Shown piece by piece: positions 52,001-60,900 of a DNA stretch of 64,000 nt (its first letter is position 1; every line of letters starts with the position of its first letter). The position numbers and the translations under genes were made by a program. The notes beneath the pieces were generated by a model. That model worked only from the letters and a program-made list of their open reading frames with translations. It ran no database searches and was not told the DNA's origin. Origin of the DNA: Lutjanus erythropterus (taxonomy: Eukaryota > Chordata > Actinopteri > Lutjaniformes > Lutjanidae); the NCBI GenBank assembly GCA_020091685.1, contig CM034601.1:10356419-10420418 (forward strand), read 5' to 3'.

Positions 52001-54833
52001 AACTCAACAACAGTGTCTCTTTCCTGGAGTCATGACCCAGTTATTCAAAACAATTCAGACATTGTTGTGAGTAGTTTCATGTAGGAACTACTTAGCTGAA
52101 CTACTTTCATTCCAGTAGAAAGTTGTTCCCACACGAAACTTCTCCGAAGGTCTGTGAATGTCTGAATAACAGGGTCATGATTTCTGCGAAGAGGCACTGG
52201 TGTTGAGTTTTTTTAAATGTATTTTTTGTCTCATCGATTATCTACACTTCACGGAAAACATTACTTTCACATTTTTGACAACAGAAAGAAAAGGCTTAAG
52301 AAATACTGGATGAAATTGTCTTGTTAATCTGAGGAGACACACACTAATTTCTGCCTTTTATTTAAAAATGTTTCTTTCTCCCTTTGGACCTAAATTTTAA
52401 AACTTAATTCAATTTAAACCTTTTTGGGGTTGTTTATTGTTCAATGATAAACTCTTTAGGACTTCTCAATGATCTCCAAACACCCTAAGTATAAATAAAA
52501 GGTATAAAAATACAAGCATGTAAAGGAAGCCATTGTAATTACTTCAGGTAAACAGATATATTGTCATTTACTCATCCATCTCATTTTTAAAGTAAAAATT
52601 AAACTTTTACTCTAAACTTTTTGGCTAGAAAGGGATAAATAATGAAAATAAATATATGTAGCACCACTACATACTGGGTGGTTAGCTGATTATCACTGAA
52701 TTAAGTTGCTGGCCGTGTTATGAAAAGTTGAGATCATCCCTGCCGAGTCTTCTCCTGCAGTACCTCTGCCGGCCAGCAGGGTGCATCAATGATCTGCTGT
52801 TTCACACAACATCTGGTTGTAGGGGGTGTTGTGTGGCTGTGTGGGTGAGTGTGTGACAGATACCACATGCAACGGGAGAGAGGAAGCGACACACACACGG
52901 CCACGTCACTTAAAACTGCCTGAGTAGGTAAAGGAAGGAGAAGGGGAGGATAAAGGGAGTTTCTACAGTAATGTACAGACATTTTTACCAAAGCATTGTG
53001 GGAAATAACTTTGTGGAACTGCTCACAAGAACAAGATGGCTGACTAAAATTTCGTACCTGCCCAAAATCAATCCAATAATGGTGCGACAGCAACATTGTT
53101 AATTGTTTGGGGGCAGTTTAATCTGCTCAGCACAGCACAAGAGTTACAGTATTGTTTTGCTTTTTGTTTGTCTGATTGTTTGTAGAGCTGAACCAATATT
53201 ATTGGCCCAATATTGGCCTACTGCAGCTATACTGGTCTGCACCAGTATCAGCATATATGTTGTCCAATATGTGCCTCTATAAAAACACAAAGTAACGCAG
53301 ATTGTTTTTATTTGTTAGCTTTACATGCAACATTTTGCGTATATCTGATCCTTTTTCTTAATCCAAGTTCAATATACTGTACTTTGTTTTTCAGAAATGC
53401 TGGAATATTACTGTTTCAGTTCCCCGATATCATTCTGGACCATAAAGTTTATTGTTAAACTGAAAAATAATATACTCCCCAGTATCCGCATTAGCTCCAG
53501 AAATCCAAATGTCGCTCTGACCCTAGTTGTTTATTTGTTTGGTTGGTTGGTTGGTTGTGGGGTTTTTTTGGCTTCAATGCTGAGATCAGAGTTGTGAAAG
53601 TTCTCCTCATTGATGTTTAGTCAGAGAAGAGACATGAAGAGCTCATCACTTCAACAGCACGTCTGCATGTTAGATAAGAAAAAGTTCTGGTTTTATCATG
53701 TTTAACCAAACACTTAAACTAGAGATAAAAAATAATGTAGTACATACTGTATATGCCTGTGGTCTTCAGTCCAACGTATGTTTATGACTTTGTTGCCCTT
53801 TCATATGTTGATTGCACTGTAATAATTAGACTATAACAATAGGGAAACATTAATTTTAACATTCAGGAGGAAATATATCTCAAATAAAAAAAGTGGTGTG
53901 ACGGGAATAGAGCTCAACGATTAGTTGAATTCTAATCGACTGCTTGATAGAAAGAAAACCTGCATCCATTTGCAATTTTTCCAGTCATTTTTCAAGCAAA
54001 AATGTCAAACATTTGCAGATTCAAGTTTCTTAAATGTGAGGATTTGCTTATTTATGACAGTAAATTAAGAGTTTTGGGGTTTTGAACTGTTGGACAGACA
54101 AAACAATCTGGAGGCATCACTTTGTGAAATTGTGACAAGCTTTTTTGACACTTTTAGGGTTTTTAGACTAAATGATTAATCGTGAAAATAATAAGTAGCT
54201 TAATAAATAATGAAAATAATTGCTAGTTGCAGTCCTAGATGGGAATCAAGTATGTTTAATCACAGTGCTAAAACTAAATTTATTTGTGTCCATACAAACA
54301 TGCCGTGGCATCCTCTTAGATTAACTGACACCATGTGGACATTTTCGCCTTCAATTATGTTTTAGTGGCTGAAATAAGTCGTATCATTATTAAACTTGGG
54401 ACTTTTTTGTGACCAATTAAGTAAGTTAAGAAATCTCAAACAGACAGATGAGGAGGGGAAACAACACTATGGAAACCACCCAGAGTCATGACTGGAGTAG
54501 TTTAATGTGAAAAGTGAAAGCATTTCAGGAACCAACAAAAAGTAAAATGCTTAACTGTCTATAGTCTGTTTAGCAAACACTATAAGATTACTTGAAGAGG
54601 CAAAAAGTGAAATCAAACACACAAATACAAGTGTGGTCCATAAACACTGCATGAAGAAAAGTCTACGGCCCGTATTCACCTTTTTTCTTCGGCCCGTTCT
54701 TCTGGGAGTCGTCGTCGCCGTTCTTCTCCTCTCCGGAGTCGTCTGACTTGGCCTTCAGGTTCTCCTTGCTCTCCTCGATGATCTCCCTCTTCTCCTTCGA
54801 CTCCTTCTTGGTCATTGTCGTCTTCTTAGGACC
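33797..54833 (-). CDS. larp1: larp1 (La-related protein 1), CDS lacking its N-terminal exons
   Basis: This encodes a cytoplasmic RNA-binding protein that binds the cap and 5' end of TOP mRNAs and represses or stabilises them under mTORC1 control. Seventeen exons join in frame to 903 residues plus TAA: 54680-54833, 51378-51512, 49746-49898, 45571-45733, 43673-43817, 43287-43461, 42976-43157, 42404-42481, 41002-41328, 38346-38469, 36735-36940, 36500-36606, 35043-35200, 34769-34913, 34541-34650, 34296-34423 and 33797-34018. In order they carry a charged region, an RG tract, the La motif, a PAM2 motif ([12 protein letters not shown]), an acidic stretch ([16 protein letters not shown]) and the DM15 region. 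It reads closer to LARP1 than LARP1B ([37 protein letters not shown]). The faxdc2-larp1 neighbourhood is conserved with human 5q33. The exons for the conserved WPTPGE region and the start codon are beyond the right edge. Confidence 0.96.
34296..34423 (-). CDS. larp1: larp1 exon P (end of DM15 region)
   Basis: The acceptor is GTCCTCAG|GCCAG and the donor ATTGAT|GTAAGT. It encodes [20 protein letters not shown] and [20 protein letters not shown], completing DM15. Confidence 0.97.
34541..34650 (-). CDS. larp1: larp1 exon O (DM15 repeat B/C)
   Basis: The acceptor is GTTGCAG|GTACGG and the donor GGCTG|GTGAGA. It encodes [20 protein letters not shown] and [17 protein letters not shown]. The aromatic FRYYSYGLE stretch of the cap-binding surface is intact. 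Confidence 0.97.
34769..34913 (-). CDS. larp1: larp1 exon N (DM15 repeats A/B)
   Basis: The acceptor is ATCACAG|AGCGG and the donor TACAG|GTAAG. It encodes [39 protein letters not shown] and VVEDGKEGY, part of the cap/TOP-binding helical repeats. Confidence 0.97.
35043..35200 (-). CDS. larp1: larp1 exon M (start of DM15 region)
   Basis: The acceptor is CCTCTCAG|CTCCAA and the donor AAACG|GTACGC. It encodes [11 protein letters not shown] and then [20 protein letters not shown] and [11 protein letters not shown], the first DM15 repeat. Confidence 0.97.
35845..35905 (+). repeat. LINE/SINE-like 3' tail fragment
   Basis: AAATTCCTTGTGTGTGAAAA followed by GACAATAAACCCCGATT resembles the conserved tail of fish non-LTR elements. 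Only the tail is present. Confidence 0.4.
35938..36289. repeat. fold-back hAT-like MITE
   Basis: It begins CTAGACCAGTCATTCTCAGA and ends with TTTGGGAAATACTGGTCTAG, which are inverted ends. The inner sequence TGGGTTGTGACCCACAG is typical of a hAT-like family known from many vertebrates. A related element lies at 58833-59166. Confidence 0.65.
36500..36606 (-). CDS. larp1: larp1 exon L ([13 protein letters not shown])
   Basis: The acceptor is ACCCCTCAG|ACACCC and the donor GTCAG|GTGAGA. It encodes [20 protein letters not shown] and [15 protein letters not shown]. Confidence 0.96.
36735..36940 (-). CDS. larp1: larp1 exon K ([16 protein letters not shown])
   Basis: The acceptor is GTCCTCAG|TCCCC and the donor GCCAAG|GTAAGA. 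It encodes [20 protein letters not shown], the RTPRTPRTP run and RFYPVVKE, as in mammalian LARP1. Confidence 0.97.
36941..38345 (-). other. larp1 intron J-K
   Basis: AT-rich intron. No gene or clear repeat was recognised except a poly-T run near 38160. Confidence 0.65.
38346..38469 (-). CDS. larp1: larp1 exon J (QEVENFKK)
   Basis: The acceptor is TTTTTACAG|CAAGAG and the donor CACCAGA|GTAAGG. It encodes [20 protein letters not shown] and [20 protein letters not shown]. Confidence 0.96.
38503..38795 (+). repeat. GGGCTGCAACTAATGATT-family repeat
   Basis: It runs CGGCTCTGACTAACGATTAT, ATTAGTTGTTTGGTC, ACATTTAAGAAGCTGGAATC to TAATAATCACTTCATAATCG, the most complete internal sequence of this family in the window. 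Confidence 0.65.
39029..39555 (+). repeat. GGGTTCCTACA hAT-like repeat, copy 2
   Basis: It starts CAGGGTTCCTACATCTTTTC and ends TTCCAGCACCCATAAGAATC with inverted termini. It is collinear with 11448-11960. Confidence 0.6.
41002..41328 (-). CDS. larp1: larp1 exon I (acidic region and [13 protein letters not shown])
   Basis: The acceptor is GATTTTCCAG|GACGG and the donor ATCAAG|GTGAGG. It has 109 codons, the largest exon here: [50 protein letters not shown] and [15 protein letters not shown], all diagnostic of LARP1. Confidence 0.97.
41329..42403 (-). other. larp1 intron H-I
   Basis: AT-rich, with a LINE-like tail near 41695-41742. No other feature. Confidence 0.65.
41695..41742 (+). repeat. 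LINE-like 3' tail fragment
   Basis: TCCTCAGGGAACATAAAGTA followed by TTTCTGATTCTGA resembles the conserved 3' end of fish LINE families. Only the tail is visible. Confidence 0.45.
42404..42481 (-). CDS. larp1: larp1 exon H (26-codon variable exon)
   Basis: The acceptor is GTTGCAG|AAGGAA and the donor ACTAAG|GTGAGG. It encodes [20 protein letters not shown] and ATSGTK, phase 0 at both ends. It is poorly conserved against mammals. Its position between the SLPDLDSE exon and the acidic exon supports it. Confidence 0.8.
42482..42975 (-). other. larp1 intron G-H with CU-rich tract
   Basis: In transcript sense the last 100 nt include a long CCT repeat (42530-42575) close to the exon H acceptor. 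The rest is AT-rich. Confidence 0.75.
42530..42575. repeat. (GGA)n repeat, CCU tract in larp1 pre-mRNA
   Basis: Near-perfect GGA/GGGGA repeats on the plus strand give a polypyrimidine CCU run about 50-95 nt upstream of the exon H acceptor. Confidence 0.9.
42976..43157 (-). CDS. larp1: larp1 exon G (SLPDLDSE region; tandem donors)
   Basis: The acceptor is GCTGCAG|GGTCTC. It encodes [19 protein letters not shown] and [12 protein letters not shown]. Two in-frame donors lie 15 nt apart: 42991 (CCAAAG|GTCAGC) and 42976 (GAGAAG|GTGAAA). The longer form adds VSTEK. Confidence 0.92.
43287..43461 (-). CDS. larp1: larp1 exon F (end of La motif and PAM2 motif)
   Basis: The acceptor is CTGTCAG|GCTTTG and the donor CAGAG|GTGAAC. 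It encodes [20 protein letters not shown] followed by [15 protein letters not shown], which fits the PAM2 consensus for binding the MLLE domain of poly(A)-binding protein. Confidence 0.96.
43673..43817 (-). CDS. larp1: larp1 exon E (La motif core)
   Basis: The acceptor is CCCTGCAG|TGAATA and the donor CTGGAA|GTGAGT. It has 49 codons: [20 protein letters not shown] to [15 protein letters not shown], the RNA-binding La-motif core, including the YYFS-N-DFFL pattern. Confidence 0.97.
43818..45570 (-). other. larp1 intron D-E
   Basis: AT-rich. It contains copy 1 of the 188-bp duplication (45346-45533), short SINE/LINE-like tails near 44464-44515 and 44960-45000, and nothing gene-like. Confidence 0.65.
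45346..45533 (+). repeat. 188-bp direct repeat, copy 1
   Basis: CAAAGCTTCAAATGTTCTGT to GCAGGTTACATCTGAC. It is identical to 49207-49394 except for two substitutions, and lies 37 bp from the donor of exon D. Confidence 0.95.
45571..45733 (-). CDS. larp1: larp1 exon D (aromatic region, start of La motif)
   Basis: The acceptor is CTGTCTAG|GCCAC and the donor GGCAGAT|GTAAGC. It encodes [19 protein letters not shown] to [14 protein letters not shown], the N-terminal helices of the La motif. Confidence 0.95.
46940..47330 (+). repeat. dispersed repeat shared with window right end, copy 1
   Basis: GAGCGCAAGATGAGCACAAC, GAGTCCTGCACTGTAAGTTA and AACATTTGGCATCAATTTTA match, in the same order, segments at 63480-63830 with modest divergence. 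The class is unknown. Confidence 0.5.
48975..49125. repeat. fold-back MITE-like repeat, copy 2
   Basis: The left arm ATTATGTACAGTGAGCAGAT and the right arm CCGCTCACAGTGCGTTATCC are inverted. The inner arms AACCCTGACAAGGTG and CACCCTGTCAGGGTTTATTT also pair. It is related to 9841-9968. Confidence 0.7.
49207..49394 (+). repeat. 188-bp direct repeat, copy 2
   Basis: The same length and sequence as 45346-45533 with two substitutions. The flanks differ, so the duplicated unit is sharply bounded. A diverged piece of the same family (GCTGAGAACAGAGTTGTG) abuts it on the left at 49163-49206. Confidence 0.95.
49746..49898 (-). CDS. larp1: larp1 exon C (RG-repeat tract)
   Basis: The acceptor is TCTCTGCAG|ACTGG and the donor AAGAG|GTATG. 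It encodes [25 protein letters not shown], and then the GRGRGRG tract expected of LARP1 upstream of the La motif. Confidence 0.95.
49899..51377 (-). other. larp1 intron B-C
   Basis: AT-rich intron. Short open frames at 50358-51145 show no family resemblance. Nothing else was recognised. Confidence 0.65.
51378..51512 (-). CDS. larp1: larp1 exon B (NKQKWVPL)
   Basis: The acceptor is TACAAACAG|GAAACA and the donor AGAG|GTCAG. It encodes [20 protein letters not shown] and then a variable Arg/Asn/Pro-rich stretch. KWVPL is highly conserved in LARP1 proteins. Confidence 0.94.
53569..53672 (+). repeat. diverged partial copy of the 188-bp repeat family
   Basis: GGCTTCAATGCTGAGATCAG to CAGCACGTCTGCATGTTAGA matches the right half of the 188-bp unit with several substitutions. 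Confidence 0.8.
53911..54238 (+). repeat. GGGCTGCAACTAATGATT-family repeat
   Basis: AGCTCAACGATTAGTTGAAT to TTGCTAGTTGCAGTCCTA, with the family's internal TTTCAAGCAAAAATGTCAAA; inverted ends. Confidence 0.6.
54680..54833 (-). CDS. larp1: larp1 exon A (charged Lys/Glu/Asp-rich region)
   Basis: The acceptor is TTTGTCCAG|GGTCCT and the donor AAAAAG|GTGAAT. It encodes [18 protein letters not shown] to [20 protein letters not shown], matching the LARP1 stretch with [14 protein letters not shown]. It starts in phase 0. Confidence 0.93.
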
Positions 54834-57669
54834 CTGGACAAAAACAAACAGGTTGAGACAGACATTTAGAAAAAAAGCAGTGAAACAGATCAATCAAAGT
54901 AGACTTATTCAAACCAGAGAAGACTTAAAACTATGAAACTGACTGAAATTAGTGTCACAGACACAACGCTACATTCACAGATATTCACACATTATTTTCT
55001 GATTTAGCAAATGAAATCTCACCTCAGAACCAATTTTGTTCACCGTTCATCCTACCCATCCCCTGATCAGTGATTGTCCAATCCTAGCTTAGCATTGCTA
55101 CTTATGTTAAAGTTTGGATTTCTCATCTTTGGACAGATTTTTCTTCCCGACATGGCAAGCAGACAGTCCCCATATTTTTTTTTGTCTCCGAGAACTCTGA
55201 TTTAGACATACAGGCGGCGCTCGGGCTGAACCATGAACACACTGTACCGTAATATGAGACAGTAAGCTTGTGACAGTTTGCTAACTCAACATGTCCTTAG
55301 TTTGAAGTTCTTTTAGTCTTGAAACTAAGACTAAAGGCTAATGATTAAGAGTATTGGCAGATATTCTAATTCAGGTACCGCAACTTCAGATTGGAAGTGA
55401 AAAAAGTGGATCGGTGCTTCTTTAAAAAATAAAACTAGAATACGTTCAACACTCATAAAAGTGACAGTAGCATTTATAATCAGTACAAAACCTGTGAAAT
55501 TGATAAATACATCAATTGGGTAGATTCTAGAAAAGAATATTTAAAAGGTAGAGTCAGTAGGATTTGTTCGAGCTGTTCGTAAACGCATAAGGACGTTAAA
55601 TACCAACATTTTGGGAAGGTGAAAGGTCCACAGCACAGCAAAATAACAGAAGAAAAATGATTTACAGTGGGTTCAGTTTTAGTACTGACTGACAGGGGTT
55701 ATTTTAATATGTGTCTATACATTGTTTTTTTTAGGGAAATTGTTGCAGATTATACCTTCAAGTGCACCATTCCAGCAATCTAGTTTGTTAAATAAAGTGG
55801 TATCAGTACATAAATGCATTTTTACATTCACGATGGGCGATATAATGTTCACATCAAACTGTCCATTTAGGTCGAAAGTGCAAATACTACCTCCTTGGGG
55901 CAAAGATAAACATGGCCGGGAGAAAGTATACTTTGCATGTGGTTTACAATTTTCATTATCGTGCCTTTTGTTCAACCTCATTATAATGTCTGAGCGCAGC
56001 AGAGCAACTCGAGTACAACCACCGTCCTCCAGCCAAGCCTAACGAACACGGGGGCAGAACATGAATTGCCTTTGCCGGTTATCTTTGCTCGCAGAGCTGA
56101 TATCTCACTTCATTCAAATCAAACAGAGCTCAGCTGCTCATCCATGTTACAGCAGCTCAGCTATCAGCAACACACACATATCTGCAAAGTTTGACGCTCC
56201 TGAGGGGTTTGCATACGAGTCATGCAAAGCGTTTAAGCAATGTCGAGTAAGTAAGAAGAGGTACGACACACTCCAAGCCCAAAACAAACCATTCTGTCCA
56301 CACACGCACACAAACCTTGATGAGATCAACCTTCAAGGTGTCGTATCCCAAACCAATCTAATCACACTGACTCAACTCAAATGCAAACATGCACTGTAGT
56401 TCTTAACAACATTAACAGTGAGTCTCAGCAAACAAACAGCAAAAAGGAGGCGCAAGCAAATCTGTTAGACTTCCAAACCTTTGCAAATGTGTGAATTATA
56501 ACCTTTATGAAATATAACGGTTTTAAAATGGTGTGACAAGACTGGTGGAGAAATGATTTTGGAAAGCAGAAGGAATACATTACAAATCTACCTCAAGTGA
56601 GCATTTGTACTTATCCCAGCCTGCAGAGCTTCTGATCCTGGACTTCCTTATATTTATTTTTATTTGTTTGTGTCAGCATGTTAGAGCTTTTAGTTTGACA
56701 CTCTTATATACTTTCTACTCAAGACATTTAGAAGGATACACCAAGGCTACATAGAAATATTCCTGTGGAACTTTTGCTGCATTCTCATGGATTCAGACCA
56801 ACAGCAGACAGCAAACCAGATATCTTTTTAGTGGACAAGAGCAGAATGATAAATTTAGGTGAGGCTTGAAGAGAATACCGGCACCTGTAACGATAGCAGG
56901 GTTATACTTGCCTATCTAACTCAAAGATAGGCTGCTTTTATAATTTTTGCAGCCACCTTTGTTGAAAATCCTCACAAACGTCCTTTTTAATGCAAAATAA
57001 ATGTTCTTTTTATCAGCAAGTGCCTCTATGTGCTTATACAAAGCGTATGTGTGGAGGTAACGGAGGAACGACGCATTCACAGTTTCTGAGAGATCAAGGT
57101 AATCAGGAGGCAAACGTATATGTGTTCATAGTGAAAGCCATGTTAGTTAAAGTTACAAAAGTTAAACAAGACTGGAAATCGAACCTTTCAACAACAGGCT
57201 TCAGTGTCAAGCTGGTAAGAATATGTCACATATGTTGCATCAGGGGAAGAACTGAGCCCAAATCTAGACTGACTGGTTTATAAAACGTCAGCCAAGAGAG
57301 GAATATGGAAATGCTGAGACACATCACCAACATATCACAACCTGCCCAAGGCAGTCACTTTAAGTCAGTACTGAGTTTGCAAAAGCTAACTAAACAGAGC
57401 TAACGCAGGCTAAGCTAACTAGCTCCCACTTTCTGAGTGGAATATAAACAGGCCCTCCTACATGCTGACTGCTGTGAAAGGAAGTTTGATATTTTTTTCA
57501 CACAAAAAAGGAAAGATAATTTCTTTTTCTGTACGACTTAAATAGGTTTTAACTGATTCTGACATTGTTTTTTTGTGTGGTGTTGATTTTTTTTTAATAT
57601 TTAACTTGTTAGAGGTTTCATAAGTAGGCAGGCAGGCTGCACGTTTCAGAGGCTGCAGGTTGAACTTAC
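54834..57669 (-). other. larp1 intron between candidate exon and exon A
   Basis: AT-rich, with no recognisable LARP1 residues in any minus frame. The open frame at 55722-56042 on the plus strand was not supported. Confidence 0.6.
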
Positions 57670-57741
57670 AGTGAATCTCCATGAGTCTTTGACCTGCCTG
57701 ACAGTCGGCGGGCAGGACACGGTCCGTGTCACTGCCTCGAT
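57670..57741 (-). CDS. candidate extra larp1 exon (24 codons)
   Basis: A 72-nt stretch lies between a very strong acceptor (pyrimidine-rich CTTCCCTCCCTCTGTTCAG, then ATCGAG) and a strong donor (ATTCACT|GTAAGT). Phase 0 is open and joins exon A in frame: IEAVTRTVSCPPTVRQVKDS then WRFT. It does not resemble the mammalian LARP1 residues expected before exon A. It could be a fish-specific or alternative exon, or a cryptic one. Confidence 0.45.
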
Positions 57742-57798
57742 CTGAACAGAGGGAGGGAAGAGCAGTTTAGAGAAGACAATGAGGTGGACCATGATGTA

Positions 57799-57818
57799 CA
57801 CACACACACACACACATA
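57799..57818. repeat. (CA)n short microsatellite
   Basis: About nine or ten CA units just upstream (transcript sense) of the candidate larp1 exon. Confidence 0.85.
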
Positions 57819-58832
57819 CATTCATACTGTGTAGGATGTAGACAAACGTGTACAAACATTAGGACTTTAACAAACAACTAAAAATGGATGTGATTAAGGA
57901 GATGAGATGTTTGGGGAATTTTTGAGGCCCTAAAGTAAGTTTAAAAGTCATCCGAGTCCTTCCATGCAGTTATGATCTGGTTTATTTTTTGTTTTGGGGG
58001 AGTGAAGAAAACTAAATTATTGGCTCTTTAAAAGCTTTTCTGAGGGCATTGCGTTTCTTCCTATAACCGTCAAACACTCTGAAAATGCAGAGTGGATGCT
58101 GCACAAGCTGTGGAAAATAAGAAGCATCTGCTGCCTCCTCTGAGCTCCCTCTGGGTTTTATAAAGTACATCCCATAATCATCTCAGTGGCTAAATGGCTA
58201 ATGTTGCGTCATTATATCGAGATGGGCATACATTTTTTTTTTTTTTTTTTGCTTCAGATGCTGCACAGATGGGAATAAGAGGCGATTATTTTTAGTGAGG
58301 ACGGTGAAGTGTGAAATGACAGACATGAACCACAGACGAGCGTGTTTGAAGCTCAGGTGTGAGAGGTGGAGTGTGCTTCCTGAATCGATGAAGACATGTG
58401 GTGTAGCGGCTGAGAAAATGTCGACAGCGACGCCGAGATCAGAGGGATGCTGATTCATTCTTCTTCCACCACAGGAAGGTACTGATGAAGCTTCAGTTAC
58501 AGCCACAACCAGAAATAAAGGATCTAACATGGCTGTAGTTACTGTATAAAACCGCCAACCAACACAAGAAATCAACACTGCAAGAACAATCTTTCACTCT
58601 GGGCACAAAACAGACAAAATGAGGTGAAAACTGACGAGACCAATAGCTTTTCTAATGTCTGTGTGCAGTACTTTTGGGTGGAAACATGGCTTTGCCTACT
58701 TAAACTTGCCACTGAATACTTTTTTGATCATTCCAGTTTTTGGAGACGGCAAATGTTTGATTGTTAAGATAGAAAAATGGGCGACACGTAACTGTGAGAA
58801 AGTTCAGATTGCCAAATCTATCTAACTGCCTA

Positions 58833-59166
58833 TATCAACCACTCCCAAACTTATGGGTCACGGCCCCCACCCACTTTGAAATCTGAAAATCTCCTGGGGT
58901 CCTCCCAAATCTAACCACAACTCTGATCAACACACAAGACGATCACTCCAATAACAAGAGATACGCTCTGGTGTTAGTGTTATGTTATTTAAATCCCATG
59001 GCTTTGATTTATTAGTTCTGATTACTTAAATGTAAAAAAAAAAACAAAAACAAAAAACATACATTTTTATGGTAATTTCAAAGTTACAAAACTGAAACTT
59101 AACTTTGGCCTCTCAAGACCCACCTGCAGGGCTTTCACAGCACACAATTTGGGAAGCACTGGCATA
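58833..59166. repeat. fold-back hAT-like MITE
   Basis: Left CAACCACTCCCAAACTTATG with GGGTCACGGCCCCCACCC; right CACACAATTTGGGAAGCACT. The ends are inverted and the inner sequence resembles 35938-36289. Confidence 0.55.
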
Positions 59167-59939
59167 TTTGTATACTGAAAAAGTGTGGGTCCCTGTAATC
59201 ACTCCTCCTGTCCATTAGGGTTGAACTATTTATCAAAAAATTATCAACATCAGAAAATGACAGAGTGCAATATCCGAATTGCAAGAGCAGGAAGTTGCAA
59301 TGTTCCTAAATCTGACCAATCATCATAGCTTTTCCATTAACTCCACATATCAGCATATTCCACCTATCACAGATGTACATTTCATTATCTCATTTATTAA
59401 TATTTGTGTATGTTTATTTTGTTACATGTACTGAAAAGAACCAAGGTCCGTCACTGTTACTGGCATTAATGGCTTTCTGCTGATAATATATCTGTAGCAC
59501 CACAATGCTTCATTTATAATATACTGTGACAAATTTTACCTTTTAAAAAAAAATGCAGCTCTTTAGTTCCTCCAGGATTTCATATGCAGATTTTTTTTCC
59601 AGATAGTTGCAGCCTAAAATGCCTGATTTCACAGCAGCTTTTCTAAAAATAAATGTGATACATGCTGTGATATGTTTAGGTGTTTTTTTATGAAATTGCA
59701 GGAGCAAGTGAAAATTGCCCAAAAAAAAAAGTGCATTTTTTTGGTGTATTCTCAATGAAGACATTTTACACTTTAAACTTTAAACATAGACAACTAGATA
59801 TTTTATTGCAGGTTTACCTTCAACCACAGCGACAAACTCTTAGGCACAACCCTGCAATCAAAGAGCGCTGCCTTTATCAAGTTTCAGTGTCTATTTCGCA
59901 GCGTGCATCATGTGTGGAATTCAGCGACTCATTTACAGC

Positions 59940-60480
59940 TTTAAATGTTACGTGAAGGACCGTGAAGTGAACTCCAGCCGTCTAAAAATAGCAGCAGCAC
60001 CGATCCAGGGGTGCTTTAATGAAGGGGATCCCTAAAAGGACATCCCTTCCCCGGTCTTGGCCACCGTCCCCCGACTCCACCCCTCCGCCCTCCCCACCTA
60101 CGATTTTTGCCACCGGACCCACCGCTTATTCCTGGCTCTGATGATGTGACCCACATTTTCCTGCCCGGGGACATGCGCGCTCCCTCAGGTTCCCTCAGAC
60201 CTGGCTGCCTAAAATAGGGGAGGTTAGCTGGGTCGCTCTCCCAGTGACACACTATCACCCAGAGATCAGAAATAGAAAACGTCACGGAGGGGTGATTGAG
60301 TGCTGCTGCTACTGTAAGGTGACACAAATTAGACGCATCCCCCATTGGACCGACAGCTGTGGGAGATGAGCGATATAGGGGAGCAGGTCAGTGTGTTGGA
60401 TGTATGGTGAAGGAGGCTACGGACACCTGAGCTGAGCTGAGCGGGTCTAGACTGGAGAAGAGCTTGTGTGCGACAGGTGT
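59940..60480. promoter_or_regulatory. GC-richer block with MEF2 and E-box motifs, candidate enhancer
   Basis: It is higher in complexity and G+C than its surroundings. It holds a perfect MEF2 site (CTAAAAATAG, 59982-59991), a related AT core in GCCTAAAATAGG near 60209 and a CAGCTG E-box near 60353. No supported ORF. Function is inferred from motif clustering only. Confidence 0.3.
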
Positions 60481-60597
60481 TAAAGGCCGAGACCATTTCT
60501 TTCATCTGCCTTTTTCCTGTTCAAGTTTTTCCTCGGCTGAAATTAGGGTCTTGAACGCGCCAACCAACATTTCAAATTAATTGGTTAATCGTCACTA

Positions 60598-60900
60598 GGG
60601 CTGCAACTTATGATAATTTTCCATCATCAGTGGCACTGCTGATTGGTTTTTCCATTCATCGACTAAATGTTCGGTCTGATGAAAGTCAACAACACCCATC
60701 ACAATTTCCAAAAGCTCAAAGCAGCATCTTCATTATACGTCTTCTTTTGTTCGACCGACAAAAACCCTAAAGATGTTCAATTAACTGCATGAGAAGAAGA
60801 AAGATACAAAAGAAATGAGAAGCTGAGGAATGTCTTTGCCTGAAAAATGGTCCCAACACCGAACGGATTAACAAAACCGTAGCCAATTATTTTTAGAGAT
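60598..60900 (+). repeat. GGGCTGCAACTAATGATT-family repeat (degraded)
   Basis: It starts GGGCTGCAACTTATGATAAT and contains weak family internal sequence (ATCGACTAAATGTTCGGTCT). The right end is uncertain. Confidence 0.5.

Larger units (their letters stand above)
51513..54679 (-). other. larp1 intron A-B
   Basis: AT-rich. It contains a third, diverged copy of the 188-bp repeat family (53569-53672) and a GGGCTGCAACTAATGATT-family repeat (53911-54238). No exon was recognised. Confidence 0.65.

Noticed and set aside
55722..56042. 106-codon plus-strand open frame in a larp1 intron
   Set aside because: No recognisable domain, no promoter or splice support; treated as chance.
58198..58578. 126-codon minus-strand open frame in the larp1 intron
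   Set aside because: No family resemblance and no splice context. Its first part is low complexity (poly-T on the plus strand).
60016..60345. 109-codon minus-strand open frame in the GC-richer block
   Set aside because: Gly/Arg-rich composition reflects base content. No LARP1 similarity and no strong splice sites; kept only as a candidate regulatory block.
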